The notes: generated from the letters alone by a model not told the origin. Positions 31,574 to 41,806 are shown, counted from the first letter of the stretch. The stretch: DNA of 64,000 bases from Novosphingobium sp. G106 (GCF_019075875.1 NZ_JAHOOZ010000001.1:1488001-1552000), one strand, 5' to 3'. Translations and numbers: made by a program.

Positions 31574-33145
31574 TCAGGCGCCCGGGATCGGCGGAACCGG
31601 CTGCGGGGGGATGTCGGTGTCGGTCTCATGCGTCTCGACGAGACCCCGGCCGACATGGCTCTTGCGGTAACCGTAGAGCATATAGAACACGAGACCTATG
31701 GCACCCCAGATCGGCAGCACCATCTTGGCGTCGAACGGGAGGAACCAGAACAGGATGATGCAGCCAATGGCTGCCACCGGCCCGACCAGCCAGATCACAG
31801 GCGTGCGGAAGGGGCGCGCACGATGAGGATCACGCAGACGCAGGATCATCACCGCGACGGCCACCATGAAGAAGGCGAACAGCGTTCCCGAATTGGAGAT
31901 GTCCGCCAGTTGCCCGACCGGCAGGAGGGCGGCAGCGATCGCGACGAAAATCCCTGTCATCAGCGTGACGATGTGGGGGGTCTTCCATTTGGGATGTACG
32001 GTGGCGAGCTTTTCCGGCAGCAGCCCGTCGCGCGCCATGACGAAGAAGATGCGGGTCTGACCGAACATCATCATGAGGATAACAGATGGCAGCGCGAGAT
32101 TGGCGGCCAAGCCTACGAGGTCGCCCGCCCAGGTGTAGTTGATCGAGCGAAGCACGTGCGCCAGCGCCTCCTTCGAGCAGACCAGCGGCTCCGAACCCTT
32201 GGCCGCCAGCGCCGCGCACTGGGCTGCGAACTCGGCCGATCCGGCATCGACGCCCAGCGCGGTCGGCTGCGCGCCGATCGCACCAATCGCGGCCGCTGCA
32301 ACCAGCAGATAGAATACCGTGCAGATTGCCAGACTGCCAATAAGGCCGATCGGCACGTTGCGCTGCGGGTTCTTTGTTTCCTCGGCCGCGGTCGAAACAG
32401 CATCGAAGCCGACGTAGGCGAAGAAGATCGACGAGGCGGCACCGATGATGCCCATGCCCGACGAACCCCAGCCGTTAGGCGCGAAAGGCACGAAGTGCTC
32501 GGTCTTGAGCACCGGCAACGCGAGGATGATAAACATGGTCAGCGCTGCCACCTTGATCGCCACCAAGACCGCGTTAACGCGTGCGCTTTCGGTGGTGCCG
32601 ATCATCAACAGCCAGGTCACGGCCAACGCAACGCAAATGGCTGGCACGTTAATCACCCCGACCGCGAAGTCTGGCACCGGCAAGACGCCGTGCATCGACC
32701 AGGCCGGCCCTGCCTGCAAGGCAAGCGGTAACTCGAATCCGGTCCAGCTCTTCACCAGGCCCATGAAATAGCCGGACCAGCCCACCGAAACGGCCGAGGC
32801 TGCCACGGCATATTCAAGGATCAGCGCCCAGCCAACCATCCAGGCAAGCAACTCGCCGACGACCGCATAGGTGTAGGTATAGGCGGAGCCGGAGACCGGC
32901 ACCATCGAGGCCAGCTCCGAATAGCAAAGCGCCGCAACCGCGCAGACGAAGCCTGCGATAACGAAGCTCCACATCATGCCAGGCCCTGCCTTTTGTGCGG
33001 CAGCCGCGGTCAGAACGAAGATTCCGGTACCGATGACCGCTCCGACGCCCAGCAAAGTCAGTTGCACAGGACCCAGCGAGCGGTGGAGGCCTTTCTTTTC
33101 CGCAGTCGCCAGGATGGCGTCCAATGGTTTCACGCGCCCGAACAT
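31574..33145 (-). CDS. APC superfamily amino-acid permease (CAT-type)
   Basis: A 523-residue transporter with about 12-14 hydrophobic segments. The N-terminal LTLLGVGAVIGTGIFVLTAAA is the signature first helix of amino acid-polyamine-organocation carriers; SFVIAGFVCAVAALCYSELASMVP and AASSIFFAYVGFDAVSTAAEET follow, typical of the cationic amino acid transporter (CAT/YfnA) group. ATG at 33145 is chosen; the frame is open to 33208. Located in the inner membrane. Substrate unknown. Confidence 0.92.
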   Translation of the reverse strand: MFGRVKPLDAILATAEKKGLHRSLGPVQLTLLGVGAVIGTGIFVLTAAAAQKAGPGMMWSFVIAGFVCAVAALCYSELASMVPVSGSAYTYTYAVVGELLAWMVGWALILEYAVAASAVSVGWSGYFMGLVKSWTGFELPLALQAGPAWSMHGVLPVPDFAVGVINVPAICVALAVTWLLMIGTTESARVNAVLVAIKVAALTMFIILALPVLKTEHFVPFAPNGWGSSGMGIIGAASSIFFAYVGFDAVSTAAEETKNPQRNVPIGLIGSLAICTVFYLLVAAAAIGAIGAQPTALGVDAGSAEFAAQCAALAAKGSEPLVCSKEALAHVLRSINYTWAGDLVGLAANLALPSVILMMMFGQTRIFFVMARDGLLPEKLATVHPKWKTPHIVTLMTGIFVAIAAALLPVGQLADISNSGTLFAFFMVAVAVMILRLRDPHRARPFRTPVIWLVGPVAAIGCIILFWFLPFDAKMVLPIWGAIGLVFYMLYGYRKSHVGRGLVETHETDTDIPPQPVPPIPGA

Positions 33146-33260
33146 TGTTATCACCCCATCAATCAGCGGAATGACCGGGAAAGCTACGGGAAAGCCGCAT
33201 ATTCGCAAGCCCCCCGCGCAGCGCCTTCCCCAGCCTTGTATGACAGTCTAAGAACAGCCG

Positions 33261-34130
33261 ATGTCCACGACCTTCCAACTCGACACCTCGACCAGCCGCG
33301 CCAATCCCACTCCGGCGCCGATGAAGCGCCTGACGATCCCGGCGATCCGCAAGCGCAAGGCGGATGGCGTCACCGCCGAACCCATCGTCATGCTGACCGC
33401 CTATACCGCGCGCCAGGCACAGCTGCTCGACGCGCATTGCGACCTTTTGCTCGTCGGCGACAGCCTGGGCCAGGTGATCTACGGCCTGCCCTCCAGCGTG
33501 CCGGTGACGCTCGACATGATGGCGGCGCACGGTGCGGCGGTGGTGCGCGGCTCCTATCATGCGGCGGTGCTCGTCGACATGCCGTTCGGCACTTACGAAG
33601 CCTCGCCGCAGCAGGCCTTCGAAAGCGCCTCGCGGCTGCTCAAGGAAACCGGCTGCGCGGGCGTGAAGCTCGAAGGCGGCGAGGCCATGGCCGAAACGGT
33701 GGAGTTCCTTACCAAACGCGGCATCCCGGTGATGGGTCACGTCGGCCTGACGCCGCAGGCGGTCAACGTGCTGGGCGGCTACAACGCCCGCGGGCGCAGC
33801 GATGCCGAGGCGCAGAAGATCGTCAGCGATGCCGTGGCGCTCGACCGGGCGGGCGCCTTTGCCATCGTCATCGAAGGCGTGGTCGAGCCGATCGCGATCG
33901 ATGTCACCAAGGCGGTCGCCTGCCCGACGATCGGCATCGGCGCATCGGCGCAGTGCGACGGCCAGGTGCTCGTCACCGAGGACATGCTCGGCATGTTCGA
34001 ACGCGTGCCGCGCTTCGTGAAGCGCTACGAGGCGATTGCCGAAACGATCTCAGGCGCGGCGGCGCGCTATGCCGAGGAAGTTCGTGCACGGAGCTTCCCG
34101 GGGATCGAACAGACCTACCAGCCCAAGTAA
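33261..34130 (+). CDS. panB: 3-Methyl-2-oxobutanoate hydroxymethyltransferase
   Basis: PanB, 289 residues, transfers a hydroxymethyl group from methylene-THF to ketoisovalerate, the first committed step of pantothenate synthesis. Family blocks: [43 protein letters not shown] near the N-terminus, [28 protein letters not shown] in the centre, and ATSIAI-like [21 protein letters not shown]. It is slightly longer than many PanB because of an N-terminal extension of about 25 residues (Thr/Pro-rich). No panC nearby. Ends 3 bases before the convergent racemase gene. Confidence 0.96.
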   Translation: MSTTFQLDTSTSRANPTPAPMKRLTIPAIRKRKADGVTAEPIVMLTAYTARQAQLLDAHCDLLLVGDSLGQVIYGLPSSVPVTLDMMAAHGAAVVRGSYHAAVLVDMPFGTYEASPQQAFESASRLLKETGCAGVKLEGGEAMAETVEFLTKRGIPVMGHVGLTPQAVNVLGGYNARGRSDAEAQKIVSDAVALDRAGAFAIVIEGVVEPIAIDVTKAVACPTIGIGASAQCDGQVLVTEDMLGMFERVPRFVKRYEAIAETISGAAARYAEEVRARSFPGIEQTYQPK

Positions 34131-34133
34131 GCT

Positions 34134-35186
34134 TCAGCGCTTCGACATGCGCACGGGCGGCGCCGGGGTGCCCAGGAAACGCGGCGCCGGTGCTGGCTGG
34201 ACGATGCCGCCGGCCTCGACGAAAGTGCCGCGTGCGACGTTGTGCGGGTGCTGCGGCGCTTCGGCGACGCTGAGCACTGGCGCGAAGCAGATGTCGGTAT
34301 CCTCCATCAGCGCGCACCATTCGTCGCGCGTCTTCGTCTTGAAGATCGCGGCGAGGCGCGCGCGCAGTTCCGGCCAGTCGCCGCGGTCCACGCCATAGGC
34401 GAAAGCGGGATCGTCGGTCAGGCCGAGCTTCTCCAGCAGCATCGCGTAGAACTGCGGCTCGAGCGAGCCTATCGACACCCATCCCCCGTCAGCGGTTTCG
34501 TAGGTGCGATAGTAGTGCGCGCCACCGTCGATCACGTTCGCCTCGCGCTGCTCGGCCAGCATGCCATTGCCGAACATCGTATAGGTCATCGCCGACAGCA
34601 CCGATGCGCCGTCGACCATCGCGCAGTCGATCACCTGTCCCCTGCCCGTCGACCGCGCCGAAATAATGCCCGCAAGCAGGCCGAAGGCGAGCAGCATGCC
34701 GCCGCCGCCATAGTCGCCGACGACGTTCATCGGCGCCATCGGCTGCTCGCGCGGGCCAAAGGTGGAAAGCGCTCCCGACAGCGCGACGTAGTTGATGTCG
34801 TGGCCCGCGCGGTGCGCTTTGGGTCCGTCCTGGCCCCAACCCGTCATCCGGCCGATGACGAGGCGGGGATTGCGCGCGAGCAGGACATCGGGTCCAAGCC
34901 CCAACCGCTCGATCACGCCCGGACGGTTGCCTTCGATGAAGGCATCGGCCTGTTCCACGAGTGCCAGAACCTGCTCGATGGCCCCGGGCTGCTTGAGATC
35001 GAGTGTGACGATCTCGCGGTTGCGGTTGACTACGTCCTTGTCGCCGAAATCGCCGAAGCGGGCATTGTCCGGCCGCTCGACGCGGATCACCCGGGCACCG
35101 TGGTCGGCGAGCATCATGCCGGCAAAGGGCGCGGGACCGATCCCGGCCAACTCGATCACCGTCACGCCGTCGAGCGCGCCTGCCAT
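34134..35186 (-). CDS. amcR: Alpha-methylacyl-CoA racemase (CoA-transferase family III)
   Basis: A 350-residue CaiB/BaiF-type protein whose blocks match alpha-methylacyl-CoA racemase: LAGIGPAPFAGMMLADHGARVIRV at the N-terminus, GHDINYVALSGALS (active-site histidine) and NVVGDYGGGGMLLAFG (active-site aspartate). Racemases interconvert (2R)/(2S)-methylacyl-CoA in branched-chain and steroid side-chain oxidation, consistent with the catabolic block further right. The ATG at 35186 has GGGAG about 7 bases upstream; a longer frame to 35234 is less supported. Gene symbol is by function only. Confidence 0.88.
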   Translation of the reverse strand: MAGALDGVTVIELAGIGPAPFAGMMLADHGARVIRVERPDNARFGDFGDKDVVNRNREIVTLDLKQPGAIEQVLALVEQADAFIEGNRPGVIERLGLGPDVLLARNPRLVIGRMTGWGQDGPKAHRAGHDINYVALSGALSTFGPREQPMAPMNVVGDYGGGGMLLAFGLLAGIISARSTGRGQVIDCAMVDGASVLSAMTYTMFGNGMLAEQREANVIDGGAHYYRTYETADGGWVSIGSLEPQFYAMLLEKLGLTDDPAFAYGVDRGDWPELRARLAAIFKTKTRDEWCALMEDTDICFAPVLSVAEAPQHPHNVARGTFVEAGGIVQPAPAPRFLGTPAPPVRMSKR

Positions 35187-35249
35187 ACCTTGCTCCCAGT
35201 AATTTAGAGCCGGGATGCCCAAGGCAGCGACCATTGTCGAGCCGGGAAA

Positions 35250-36965
35250 TCAGCGCTCGGCGAAGGTTCCCCGGCTCTTGGCGAGCAAGGCCTGAGCGGG
35301 AATGTGACGGCCAAGCGCATCCAGGCTAAGCCCCCAGGCATGAGCGGCGACCGGGCTAGCGCGCTGCAGCGCATAGGCGGCTCGCGCGGTCGCTTCGGCC
35401 GCCTTGGGGTTACCGCTGCGCAATTGCGCGAGCGAGAGATCGGCCAGCAATTCAGTGTCGCTCGCGCCGCTGTTATCGCGGACATGTTCCAGCAGCAGGC
35501 GAGCGCGACGCCAGTCGCCCGTCGCTGCGGCCTCGCCCGCAGCCATGCGCGCCGCGACGGGGTCGTTCGGATTCGCCGCGAGAAAGGCTTCGACCAAACC
35601 GGTCGCGCCAACGCCCTGTCCCGCCTCGGTCGAGGCCGCGACCGTCCGCAGCAGCGTGCTCTGCGAAAGCCGCACATAGGCCGCGAGGCGGTAGTGTTCG
35701 AGCGCGCCAACGCCGTCGCCAGCGGCAAGCCGGACATCGCCTGCAATCGTCTGGTTGAACGCCGATCCCGGATTGGTGGCGATATGACTATCCGCCACCC
35801 TTCGCGCTTCCTCGACATTTCCGGCTGCAAGCAAGGCACCGACTTCCGATCCGGCAACGATGGGCGAAAGCATCGTCCGCTGCGCCTGCGCCGCCCGATC
35901 GAGCAGCGGCGCCGCGAGGTCGCGCCGGCCGTCGCATTCATAAGCACGGGCCACAAGCGTCAGCATGAAAGGCGAAGCTTCGGGCCTTGCCGCCGCATCG
36001 GCGTTGTCGTGAACGACCAGCCCGTTCTCCCCGCCGAGCGCATAGGCCCGCGCCAACAACTGTGCTGCTCGTGCGTTACCGGGCTGCGCCCGCGCCAGTT
36101 TCTGCAGCGCCTCGGCGGCGAGGACGTAGTTCCCGGCCTCCATCTCCAGAACGCCGTCGAGCAGTTGCCCGGCCGGTGTTTCGTCGAACTCGTCCTTGGT
36201 CCGCGCGAGAAGCCCGCGTGCGAGTTCGGTGTTGCCGGCACGCGCCGCCATCACCGCCTGGAGGAAATAGGCACGCGGATTACCGGGCTCGATCGCGAGC
36301 ATCTGGCGCGTCACTTCGAGCATCTTCTTCGCCCGGCCCAGATCGCCGAGCGTCGCGGCATATTCGCCCAGCACGGCGATGTCGCGCGGGTGGCGCTGGA
36401 GAGCGCGTTCGAACCACGGCAGTCCGGCGGTCAGCCCCTGGCTGTCACGGACGAGCTGGCCTTTGAATTCGAGCGCGCGGACACTGTCGGGATCGAGCGT
36501 CAGCGCATAGTCGGCCGCTTCGATCGCCAGCACATGCTCGCCGCCGACATAGCGCAGCCGGCCGATCTCTACCCACATCGTCGCGTCGCGCGGGGTGATC
36601 GCCATGGCCTGATCGAAGGCCTCACCCGCGGCGGCAAGGTTACCCTGAGTCCGTTCGAGCTGTGCGAGATGGCGGAAGCCCAGCGCAGCGGTGTCCCGGG
36701 TGAAAGCGCCCGGCTCCAGCCATTCGCGCGCCTTGTCGGGCGCCTCCTGATCGAGCAGCGCCTCGCCCATATAGGCCGCGACCGCCTCACGCGGCACCCC
36801 GGCGGCGAGCGCGCGGCGCAGCGCCACCTCGGCCGATATGCCGTCACCCTTCGCCAGCGCCTCACGGCCCTTGGCGAGGAAGTCCTCTCCCGGCGAGGCC
36901 GCCCCCGCCAGCAGGGCGATTGCGGCCAGCCAGAACGGACGGCCGCGTCTAGGCGCTGAGATCAT
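35250..36965 (-). CDS. TPR-repeat protein of the XrtA/PEP-CTERM Prs locus
   Basis: A 571-residue protein with an N-terminal hydrophobic segment (RRGRPFWLAAIALLAGAAS) that is a signal peptide or anchor, then tandem tetratricopeptide-like repeats from about residue 25 to the end (e.g. ALGFRHLAQLERTQGNLAAAGEAFDQAMAITP). Position just after prsR, with a 17-base overlap, suggests the role played by PrsT-like TPR proteins in PEP-CTERM systems, but it is shorter than typical PrsT and has no lipobox cysteine that I can see. ATG at 36965 gives the signal sequence. Function in assembling exported polymer or protein is inference. Confidence 0.85.
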   Translation of the reverse strand: MISAPRRGRPFWLAAIALLAGAASPGEDFLAKGREALAKGDGISAEVALRRALAAGVPREAVAAYMGEALLDQEAPDKAREWLEPGAFTRDTAALGFRHLAQLERTQGNLAAAGEAFDQAMAITPRDATMWVEIGRLRYVGGEHVLAIEAADYALTLDPDSVRALEFKGQLVRDSQGLTAGLPWFERALQRHPRDIAVLGEYAATLGDLGRAKKMLEVTRQMLAIEPGNPRAYFLQAVMAARAGNTELARGLLARTKDEFDETPAGQLLDGVLEMEAGNYVLAAEALQKLARAQPGNARAAQLLARAYALGGENGLVVHDNADAAARPEASPFMLTLVARAYECDGRRDLAAPLLDRAAQAQRTMLSPIVAGSEVGALLAAGNVEEARRVADSHIATNPGSAFNQTIAGDVRLAAGDGVGALEHYRLAAYVRLSQSTLLRTVAASTEAGQGVGATGLVEAFLAANPNDPVAARMAAGEAAATGDWRRARLLLEHVRDNSGASDTELLADLSLAQLRSGNPKAAEATARAAYALQRASPVAAHAWGLSLDALGRHIPAQALLAKSRGTFAER

Positions 36966-38313
36966 ACTGCTTGAGCAGGTCATAGAGCGTCGGCCGGCTA
37001 ATCCCGAGCATCTTGGCCGTGCTGGAGATATTGCCCTCGGTGCGCGCCAGCGCGTGGCGGATGACCTTGCGGTCGGTCGCCTCGCGCGCGGTCTTGAGGT
37101 TCAGCGCGCTGACGACTTCGGCATCGGGCTCGGCCAGGTCGAGGTCGGCGGCGGTCACCAGCTTGCCGTCGGCCATGATCACCGCGCGCTTCACCCGGTT
37201 CTCCAGCTCGCGGACATTTCCCGGCCAGGGCCAGGCGTCGATCGCGGTCAGGGCATTGGCGGCAAAACCGCGGACCTGCGGATTCATCTCCTTAGAGAAC
37301 CGCGCGAGGAACACTTTGGCGAGCAGGGTCGCGTCGCCCGGCCGCTCGGCCAGGCTGGGTATCTTCACGACGATCTCGGCCAGGCGGTAGAACAGGTCCT
37401 CACGAAAGCGGGCTTCGCCGATCATCGTTTCGAGATCCTGGTGCGTCGCGCAGACGATCCGGGTGTCGACCGCGATCGAGCGGCGCGAGCCTATGCGCTC
37501 GATCACCCGCTCCTGCAGGAAGCGCAGCAGCTTGACCTGGAGCTGGAGCGGGATGTCGCCGACCTCGTCGAGGAACAGCGTACCGCCCGCGGCTAGCTCG
37601 ATCTTGCCCTCGGTGGTCTTGATCGCGCCGGTGAAGGCGCCCTTCTCGTAGCCGAACAGCTCGCTTTCGAGCAGGTTCTCGGGGATCGCAGCGCAGTTGA
37701 TCGCGACGAAAGCGCCCTCGGAGCGATCGCTCGCCTGGTGCAGCCCGCGAGCGAGCAGCTCCTTGCCCGTACCGCTGGCGCCGAGCAGCATGACCGAGAC
37801 GTTGGTATTGGCGACGCGCTCGATCGTGCGCGCAACGCGGACCATCTCGGGCGCAGCCGTAATCATCGTGCCGAGCACGCGCTCGTCCTTGCTCGTCCTG
37901 GCGGCGAGCGTGCGGTTCTCGTTCTCGATCCGGTGCAGCTGGAATGCGCGGCGGACGATCAGGCCGATCGCCTCAATGTCGATCGGCTTCTGGTAGAAGT
38001 CGTAGGCGCCCTTGGCGATCGCCTGCAGCGCAGAATCGCGCGCGCCGTGGCCGGTGGCGACGATGACCTTGGTATCGGGCTTCATTGCCATGATCGCGTC
38101 GAGCACGGCAAAGCCCTCGCTCACACCGTCGGGATCGGGCGGCAGGCCGAGATCAAGCGTGACCACCGCCGGCTCCTCCGAACGCAGCGCGGCCAGCGCC
38201 GAGGCGCGATCGCCCGCGACGATGACCTCGAAGTCCTCGTAGGCCCATTTGAGCTGGGCCTGCAGGCCGGCGTCGTCCTCGACGACAAGCAGCTTGGGAA
38301 GTTCGCTGGTCAT
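36949..38313 (-). CDS. prsR: PEP-CTERM-box response regulator PrsR (sigma-54 activator)
   Basis: A 454-residue NtrC-type regulator. Receiver domain at residues 1-120, with phospho-acceptor Asp in TLDLGLPPDPD; AAA+ sigma-54 domain with Walker A GASGTGKELLARGLHQ near residue 178, the sigma-54 contact GAFTGA in EKGAFTGAIK and Walker B LFLDEVGD; and a Fis-type HTH at the C-terminus (ISSTAKMLGISRPTLYDLLKQY). In XrtA/PEP-CTERM systems this regulator controls exopolysaccharide and PEP-CTERM genes. Its start overlaps the prsK stop. Partner kinase is PrsK. Confidence 0.95.
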   Translation of the reverse strand: MTSELPKLLVVEDDAGLQAQLKWAYEDFEVIVAGDRASALAALRSEEPAVVTLDLGLPPDPDGVSEGFAVLDAIMAMKPDTKVIVATGHGARDSALQAIAKGAYDFYQKPIDIEAIGLIVRRAFQLHRIENENRTLAARTSKDERVLGTMITAAPEMVRVARTIERVANTNVSVMLLGASGTGKELLARGLHQASDRSEGAFVAINCAAIPENLLESELFGYEKGAFTGAIKTTEGKIELAAGGTLFLDEVGDIPLQLQVKLLRFLQERVIERIGSRRSIAVDTRIVCATHQDLETMIGEARFREDLFYRLAEIVVKIPSLAERPGDATLLAKVFLARFSKEMNPQVRGFAANALTAIDAWPWPGNVRELENRVKRAVIMADGKLVTAADLDLAEPDAEVVSALNLKTAREATDRKVIRHALARTEGNISSTAKMLGISRPTLYDLLKQYDLSA

Positions 38314-40421
38314 GCTGCTTTCTCTGCCCTGTTCTCGAAAAGGCCGTTGGTGGCGGCCAGCGGTAAGCGAATGGTGAACCGCGACCCCAGTCCTTCCCGC
38401 GATTCGACTTCGAGCCGCCCGCGCATCGCAAGGACGAGCTCGCGCGCCTCGAAGGCGCCGATGCCGAAGCCGGCGGGTTTCGAGGATACGAAGGGCTTGA
38501 ACAGCTTGGTGCGGACGAAGTCAGGCGACATCCCGCTGCCCGAATCGACCACGTCGAAGCGCGCGTGCACCCCATCGGCGGTGACGTTGAGGAACACCGG
38601 GCGGTTGGCCGCGCTGGCGTCGATCGCGTTCTGGATCAGGTGGACGAGCACCTGTTCGAGCGCCTCGCGGTTGCCGACAACTGCCTCGTCGAGGCATTCG
38701 CCGAGTACAACCGGGTGACCCGTGCGGAAGCGCTCCATCACCACGCCCGCGACTTCCGCCGCGGACACGTCCTCGACCTTCTCGATCGCGCCGTTGCCGT
38801 AGCGCGAGAGGCGCGCGAGCAGGGCGTTGAGCTTGTCCGCCGAATTGCGCAGCGTGAGCAGCATGTCGTCGCGGAAGGCCGGCTTGTCGGCGTGCTTCTC
38901 GGCATTGCGCGCGAGCAGGCTGAGCTGGCTCGCCAGGTTCTTGATATCGTGCATGACGAAGGCGATGCGGCGATGGAAATCGTCGAACTTGCTCGCCTCG
39001 GCCAAGGCCAGTTGGCCCGAATGCTCGGCGAGATAGGAGGCAAGCTGCTGGCCGACGACGCGCAGCAGATCGAAGTCCTCCCAGTCGAGCTGGCGCGCGG
39101 TCTGCGGCCTGGCCAGCACGACGAGCCCGACCAGGCGCTCGTAGTGGATCAGCGGCACCAGCGCCCAGGCGCGCGTTTCGCGGCGCAGCCATTCGGGCAC
39201 AGCCTGCGCCTCGCCGCGCTCGTCGCGCCCGGCGCGCAGGTCATCCATATGGACGATGAAGTTCTCGCGCTCGAAGAAGGCGACGCCGGCCGGGCCCATC
39301 GCCACCGCTGGAACGTCGGCCGCGGGCCAGTGCCAGCGCGCGGCCAAGGTGAGCTCGTTGTGATCGTCGGGTGCCAGCAGCAAGCCCGCCGGACACTCGG
39401 CGATGTCGGCAATCGCCTGGACGACACGCTCGCCCAGCGGCAGCGAGTCCGAGCCGTTGTTGCCGATTGTTCGGGTAAAGCGCAGCCACTCCTCGCGGTA
39501 GTCATAGCGGTGCTGGAACAGGTGCTTCGACAGCGTCACTTTCAGCCAGCGACGCAGCCGGCGCGAGGGCAGGAACAGGATGGCGGCAGCGCTCGCCAGC
39601 GTGACGAAGCCCAGCCCGGTCAGCCTCGCATAGTCACCGCCGGCAAAGGACAGCCAGCGCGCGACCGCAACCATCGCCGCCAGGTAGCCGCCGATCACCA
39701 GCAGCGAAAAGGTCTGGAAGGTCACTGCGCGCGACGGGCGGAACTTGGCCGTAGTGCCGCTCTGAGCCGCGCCAAGCGCGACCAGTCCTGCCAGCAGCAG
39801 CGCCGAAATCCCGCGCAGCACGGCGACCTCGTCCGGCCAGGCGTTGGTCAGGTAGGCGATGGTGTAGAGGTTGAGATCGACGGTCCAGAGCACCGCCAGG
39901 CCCGTCGCCGGCCAGAGCAGCACGGGCCGCGACTGGTGCGAGGCGCCTGCATAAAGATTATGAACGAGCATCAGCGCGCCCACGGTCAGCATCAGGCGCA
40001 GCAGGACGATCGAGACGAAGGCGATCTGCGCCGTGGAGCTGCCGGCGGCGACGTTGACCGCGACGATGTCGACGGCGATCTGCAGCACCTCGACCAGAGC
40101 CAGCGCCGCCAGCATCGGTCGGATCGGCGCCTGGCTGGCATGGCGGCCATCGGTCGCGAACAGGCGGTAGATCACGATCAGCCAGGCGAAATTGCGCGCG
40201 GCCTCGGCAATCGAGGCCGGCAGGCCGTCGTCTCCGAGCACCGCGATGACGAGGCACCAGGCCGCCGTCAGACCGAGGCCCAGAACCACGGCCGGCCAGG
40301 CGGAGCCGAAGCCCTTGCGCCGGCCGAGCAGCCATGCTGCCGCCGTCGCCGCGGCAATCGCGCCCAGGATATGAGCGCCGAAGCCGGCAGCTTCCCAAAA
40401 GTAGCCGAGGCTATTCGCCAT
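38310..40421 (-). CDS. prsK: XrtA/PEP-CTERM system histidine kinase PrsK
   Basis: A 703-residue membrane sensor kinase. Eight or so N-terminal hydrophobic helices fill residues 1-300, a GAF-like region follows at about 330-470 (with GLVVLARPQTARQLDWEDFDLLR), then a HisKA-like region with FVMHDIKNLASQLSLLARNAEKH, and an HATPase domain with NAIDAS, DSGSGM and FGIGAFEARELV. The MHDIKN histidine is the probable phospho-acceptor. The ATG at 40421 shares bases with the sugar-transferase stop (TGATG). Frames open beyond this start read antisense-like sequence. Confidence 0.94.
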   Translation of the reverse strand: MANSLGYFWEAAGFGAHILGAIAAATAAAWLLGRRKGFGSAWPAVVLGLGLTAAWCLVIAVLGDDGLPASIAEAARNFAWLIVIYRLFATDGRHASQAPIRPMLAALALVEVLQIAVDIVAVNVAAGSSTAQIAFVSIVLLRLMLTVGALMLVHNLYAGASHQSRPVLLWPATGLAVLWTVDLNLYTIAYLTNAWPDEVAVLRGISALLLAGLVALGAAQSGTTAKFRPSRAVTFQTFSLLVIGGYLAAMVAVARWLSFAGGDYARLTGLGFVTLASAAAILFLPSRRLRRWLKVTLSKHLFQHRYDYREEWLRFTRTIGNNGSDSLPLGERVVQAIADIAECPAGLLLAPDDHNELTLAARWHWPAADVPAVAMGPAGVAFFERENFIVHMDDLRAGRDERGEAQAVPEWLRRETRAWALVPLIHYERLVGLVVLARPQTARQLDWEDFDLLRVVGQQLASYLAEHSGQLALAEASKFDDFHRRIAFVMHDIKNLASQLSLLARNAEKHADKPAFRDDMLLTLRNSADKLNALLARLSRYGNGAIEKVEDVSAAEVAGVVMERFRTGHPVVLGECLDEAVVGNREALEQVLVHLIQNAIDASAANRPVFLNVTADGVHARFDVVDSGSGMSPDFVRTKLFKPFVSSKPAGFGIGAFEARELVLAMRGRLEVESREGLGSRFTIRLPLAATNGLFENRAEKAA

Positions 40422-41806
40422 CAGCGCGCGCCCTCGTGCCAGAGCACGACACGCAGCGTCTGGAGCATGATCAGGAGGTCGAGGAAGGGCGTATAGTTCT
40501 TGGCGTAGTAGAGATCGTATTCGAGCTTCTGCCGCGAATCGTCGATCGAGGCGCCGTAGGGGTAATTGACCTGCGCCCAGCCGGTGATGCCGGGCTTCAC
40601 CATGTGCCGCTCGGCATAATAGGGCAGCTGCTCCTCGAGATCCGCGACGAATTCCGGCCGCTCGGGCCGCGGGCCGACGAAGCTCATCTCGCCCTTGAGC
40701 ACGGTCCAGGCCTGGGGCAGCTCGTCGATGCGCACCTTGCGGATGAACTTGCCGATGCGGGTGACGCGCGGGTCGTCCTTCGATGCCCATTGTGCGCCGG
40801 CGGACTCGGCATCGGTGCGCATCGAGCGCAGCTTGATCACGTCGAACGCGCCGCCATAGAGCCCGACGCGCGACTGCCGGTAGAAGGCAGGTCCGCGGCT
40901 GTCGAGCTTCACCAGGATCGCGAAGAGCACGATGACCGGCGCCGCGGCCAGCAACAGCAGCGCGCTGGCGCTGACGTCGAATATGCGCTTGGCGACGCTC
41001 GACACGGCGCGGCCCGATGAGAAGCCGTCGGAGAAGATCAGCCACGACGGGTTGACCGTATCGAGATCGACGCGACCGGTTTCGCGTTCGAGGAAGCTCG
41101 AGAAATCGTTGACATGGACGCCCGCGGTCTTGATCCGCAGCAGGTCCTTGAGCGGCAGTGCGTTGCGCCGTTCCTCAAGCGCCAGAACGACCTCGCTCAC
41201 GCCGAGGTTCTCGACATAGCGCGTGAGGTTGTGGATCGCCGAGCGAGCGATGGCTTCCTCGACCACATGGCCGCCGTCGCTCATCGCGATGTAGCCGACG
41301 ATGGCGAAGCCGCTCTCGGGCTTGTCGCCGAGCTCCCGCAGCCGCTGAGCCCGGCTGCCCGCGCCGAGCACCAGAACGCGGCGGCGGAATGCCGCGGTGC
41401 CGAGGATGCCGCCGACGACCATGCGGTTGAGCACCAAGAGGACGATGGCCATCGCCATCCCGTAGGCCAAGGTCGAGCGCCAGAAATTGTGCCCGGCCAG
41501 CAGGAAGTCGATGAACGACAGCGCGATGATCCCCAGCGACACCGCCACCAGCAGCCGCGCACAAGCGAAGCGCATCGATCGAAGCGAGTCAGCGCCATAG
41601 ACGCCGACTGCGATCATCGCGCTGATCATCATCGCGGCGAAGCCGGCATGCGGCCAGATCCGGTCGGCGAAAAGGCCGGGGTCCATAGCGATCTGCTCGG
41701 CGCGCAGCCGCCAGGACAGCTCGCCGGCGGTGATCAGCAGCAGCAGGTCGAACAATCCGAGCAGCAGGACCGCATGCGGGATATAGTGCTTGAACACTCT
41801 GATCAT
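40421..41806 (-). CDS. XrtA/PEP-CTERM-associated sugar transferase (undecaprenyl-phosphate type)
   Basis: A 461-residue polyprenyl glycosylphosphotransferase with four or five N-terminal membrane helices, a CoA-binding-like domain (RRRVLVLGAGSRAQRLRELG), a further helix and the C-terminal bacterial sugar transferase domain (AKRIFDVSASALLLLAAAPVIVL, RQSRVG, FDVIKLRSMRTDAE, RRIDELPQ-like KVRIDELPQAW, KPGITGWAQVNYPYG). It starts lipid-linked exopolysaccharide synthesis. This family is encoded beside exosortase A systems. First gene of the Prs operon; two conserved boxes lie upstream (41876-41893, 41953-41970). Confidence 0.93.
   Translation of the reverse strand: MIRVFKHYIPHAVLLLGLFDLLLLITAGELSWRLRAEQIAMDPGLFADRIWPHAGFAAMMISAMIAVGVYGADSLRSMRFACARLLVAVSLGIIALSFIDFLLAGHNFWRSTLAYGMAMAIVLLVLNRMVVGGILGTAAFRRRVLVLGAGSRAQRLRELGDKPESGFAIVGYIAMSDGGHVVEEAIARSAIHNLTRYVENLGVSEVVLALEERRNALPLKDLLRIKTAGVHVNDFSSFLERETGRVDLDTVNPSWLIFSDGFSSGRAVSSVAKRIFDVSASALLLLAAAPVIVLFAILVKLDSRGPAFYRQSRVGLYGGAFDVIKLRSMRTDAESAGAQWASKDDPRVTRIGKFIRKVRIDELPQAWTVLKGEMSFVGPRPERPEFVADLEEQLPYYAERHMVKPGITGWAQVNYPYGASIDDSRQKLEYDLYYAKNYTPFLDLLIMLQTLRVVLWHEGAR

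Noticed and set aside
30818..32731. Plus-strand open frame of 637 codons opposite the MBL hydrolase and permease genes
   Set aside because: It covers two unrelated minus-strand genes with strong family signatures; no start signal or family match.
35304..36959. Plus-strand open frame of 551 codons opposite the TPR gene
   Set aside because: The minus-strand TPR protein has clear repeats and a signal sequence; the plus-strand frame has neither.
38565..40496. Plus-strand open frame of 643 codons opposite prsK
   Set aside because: Antisense to a recognisable histidine kinase; composition typical of an antisense frame.
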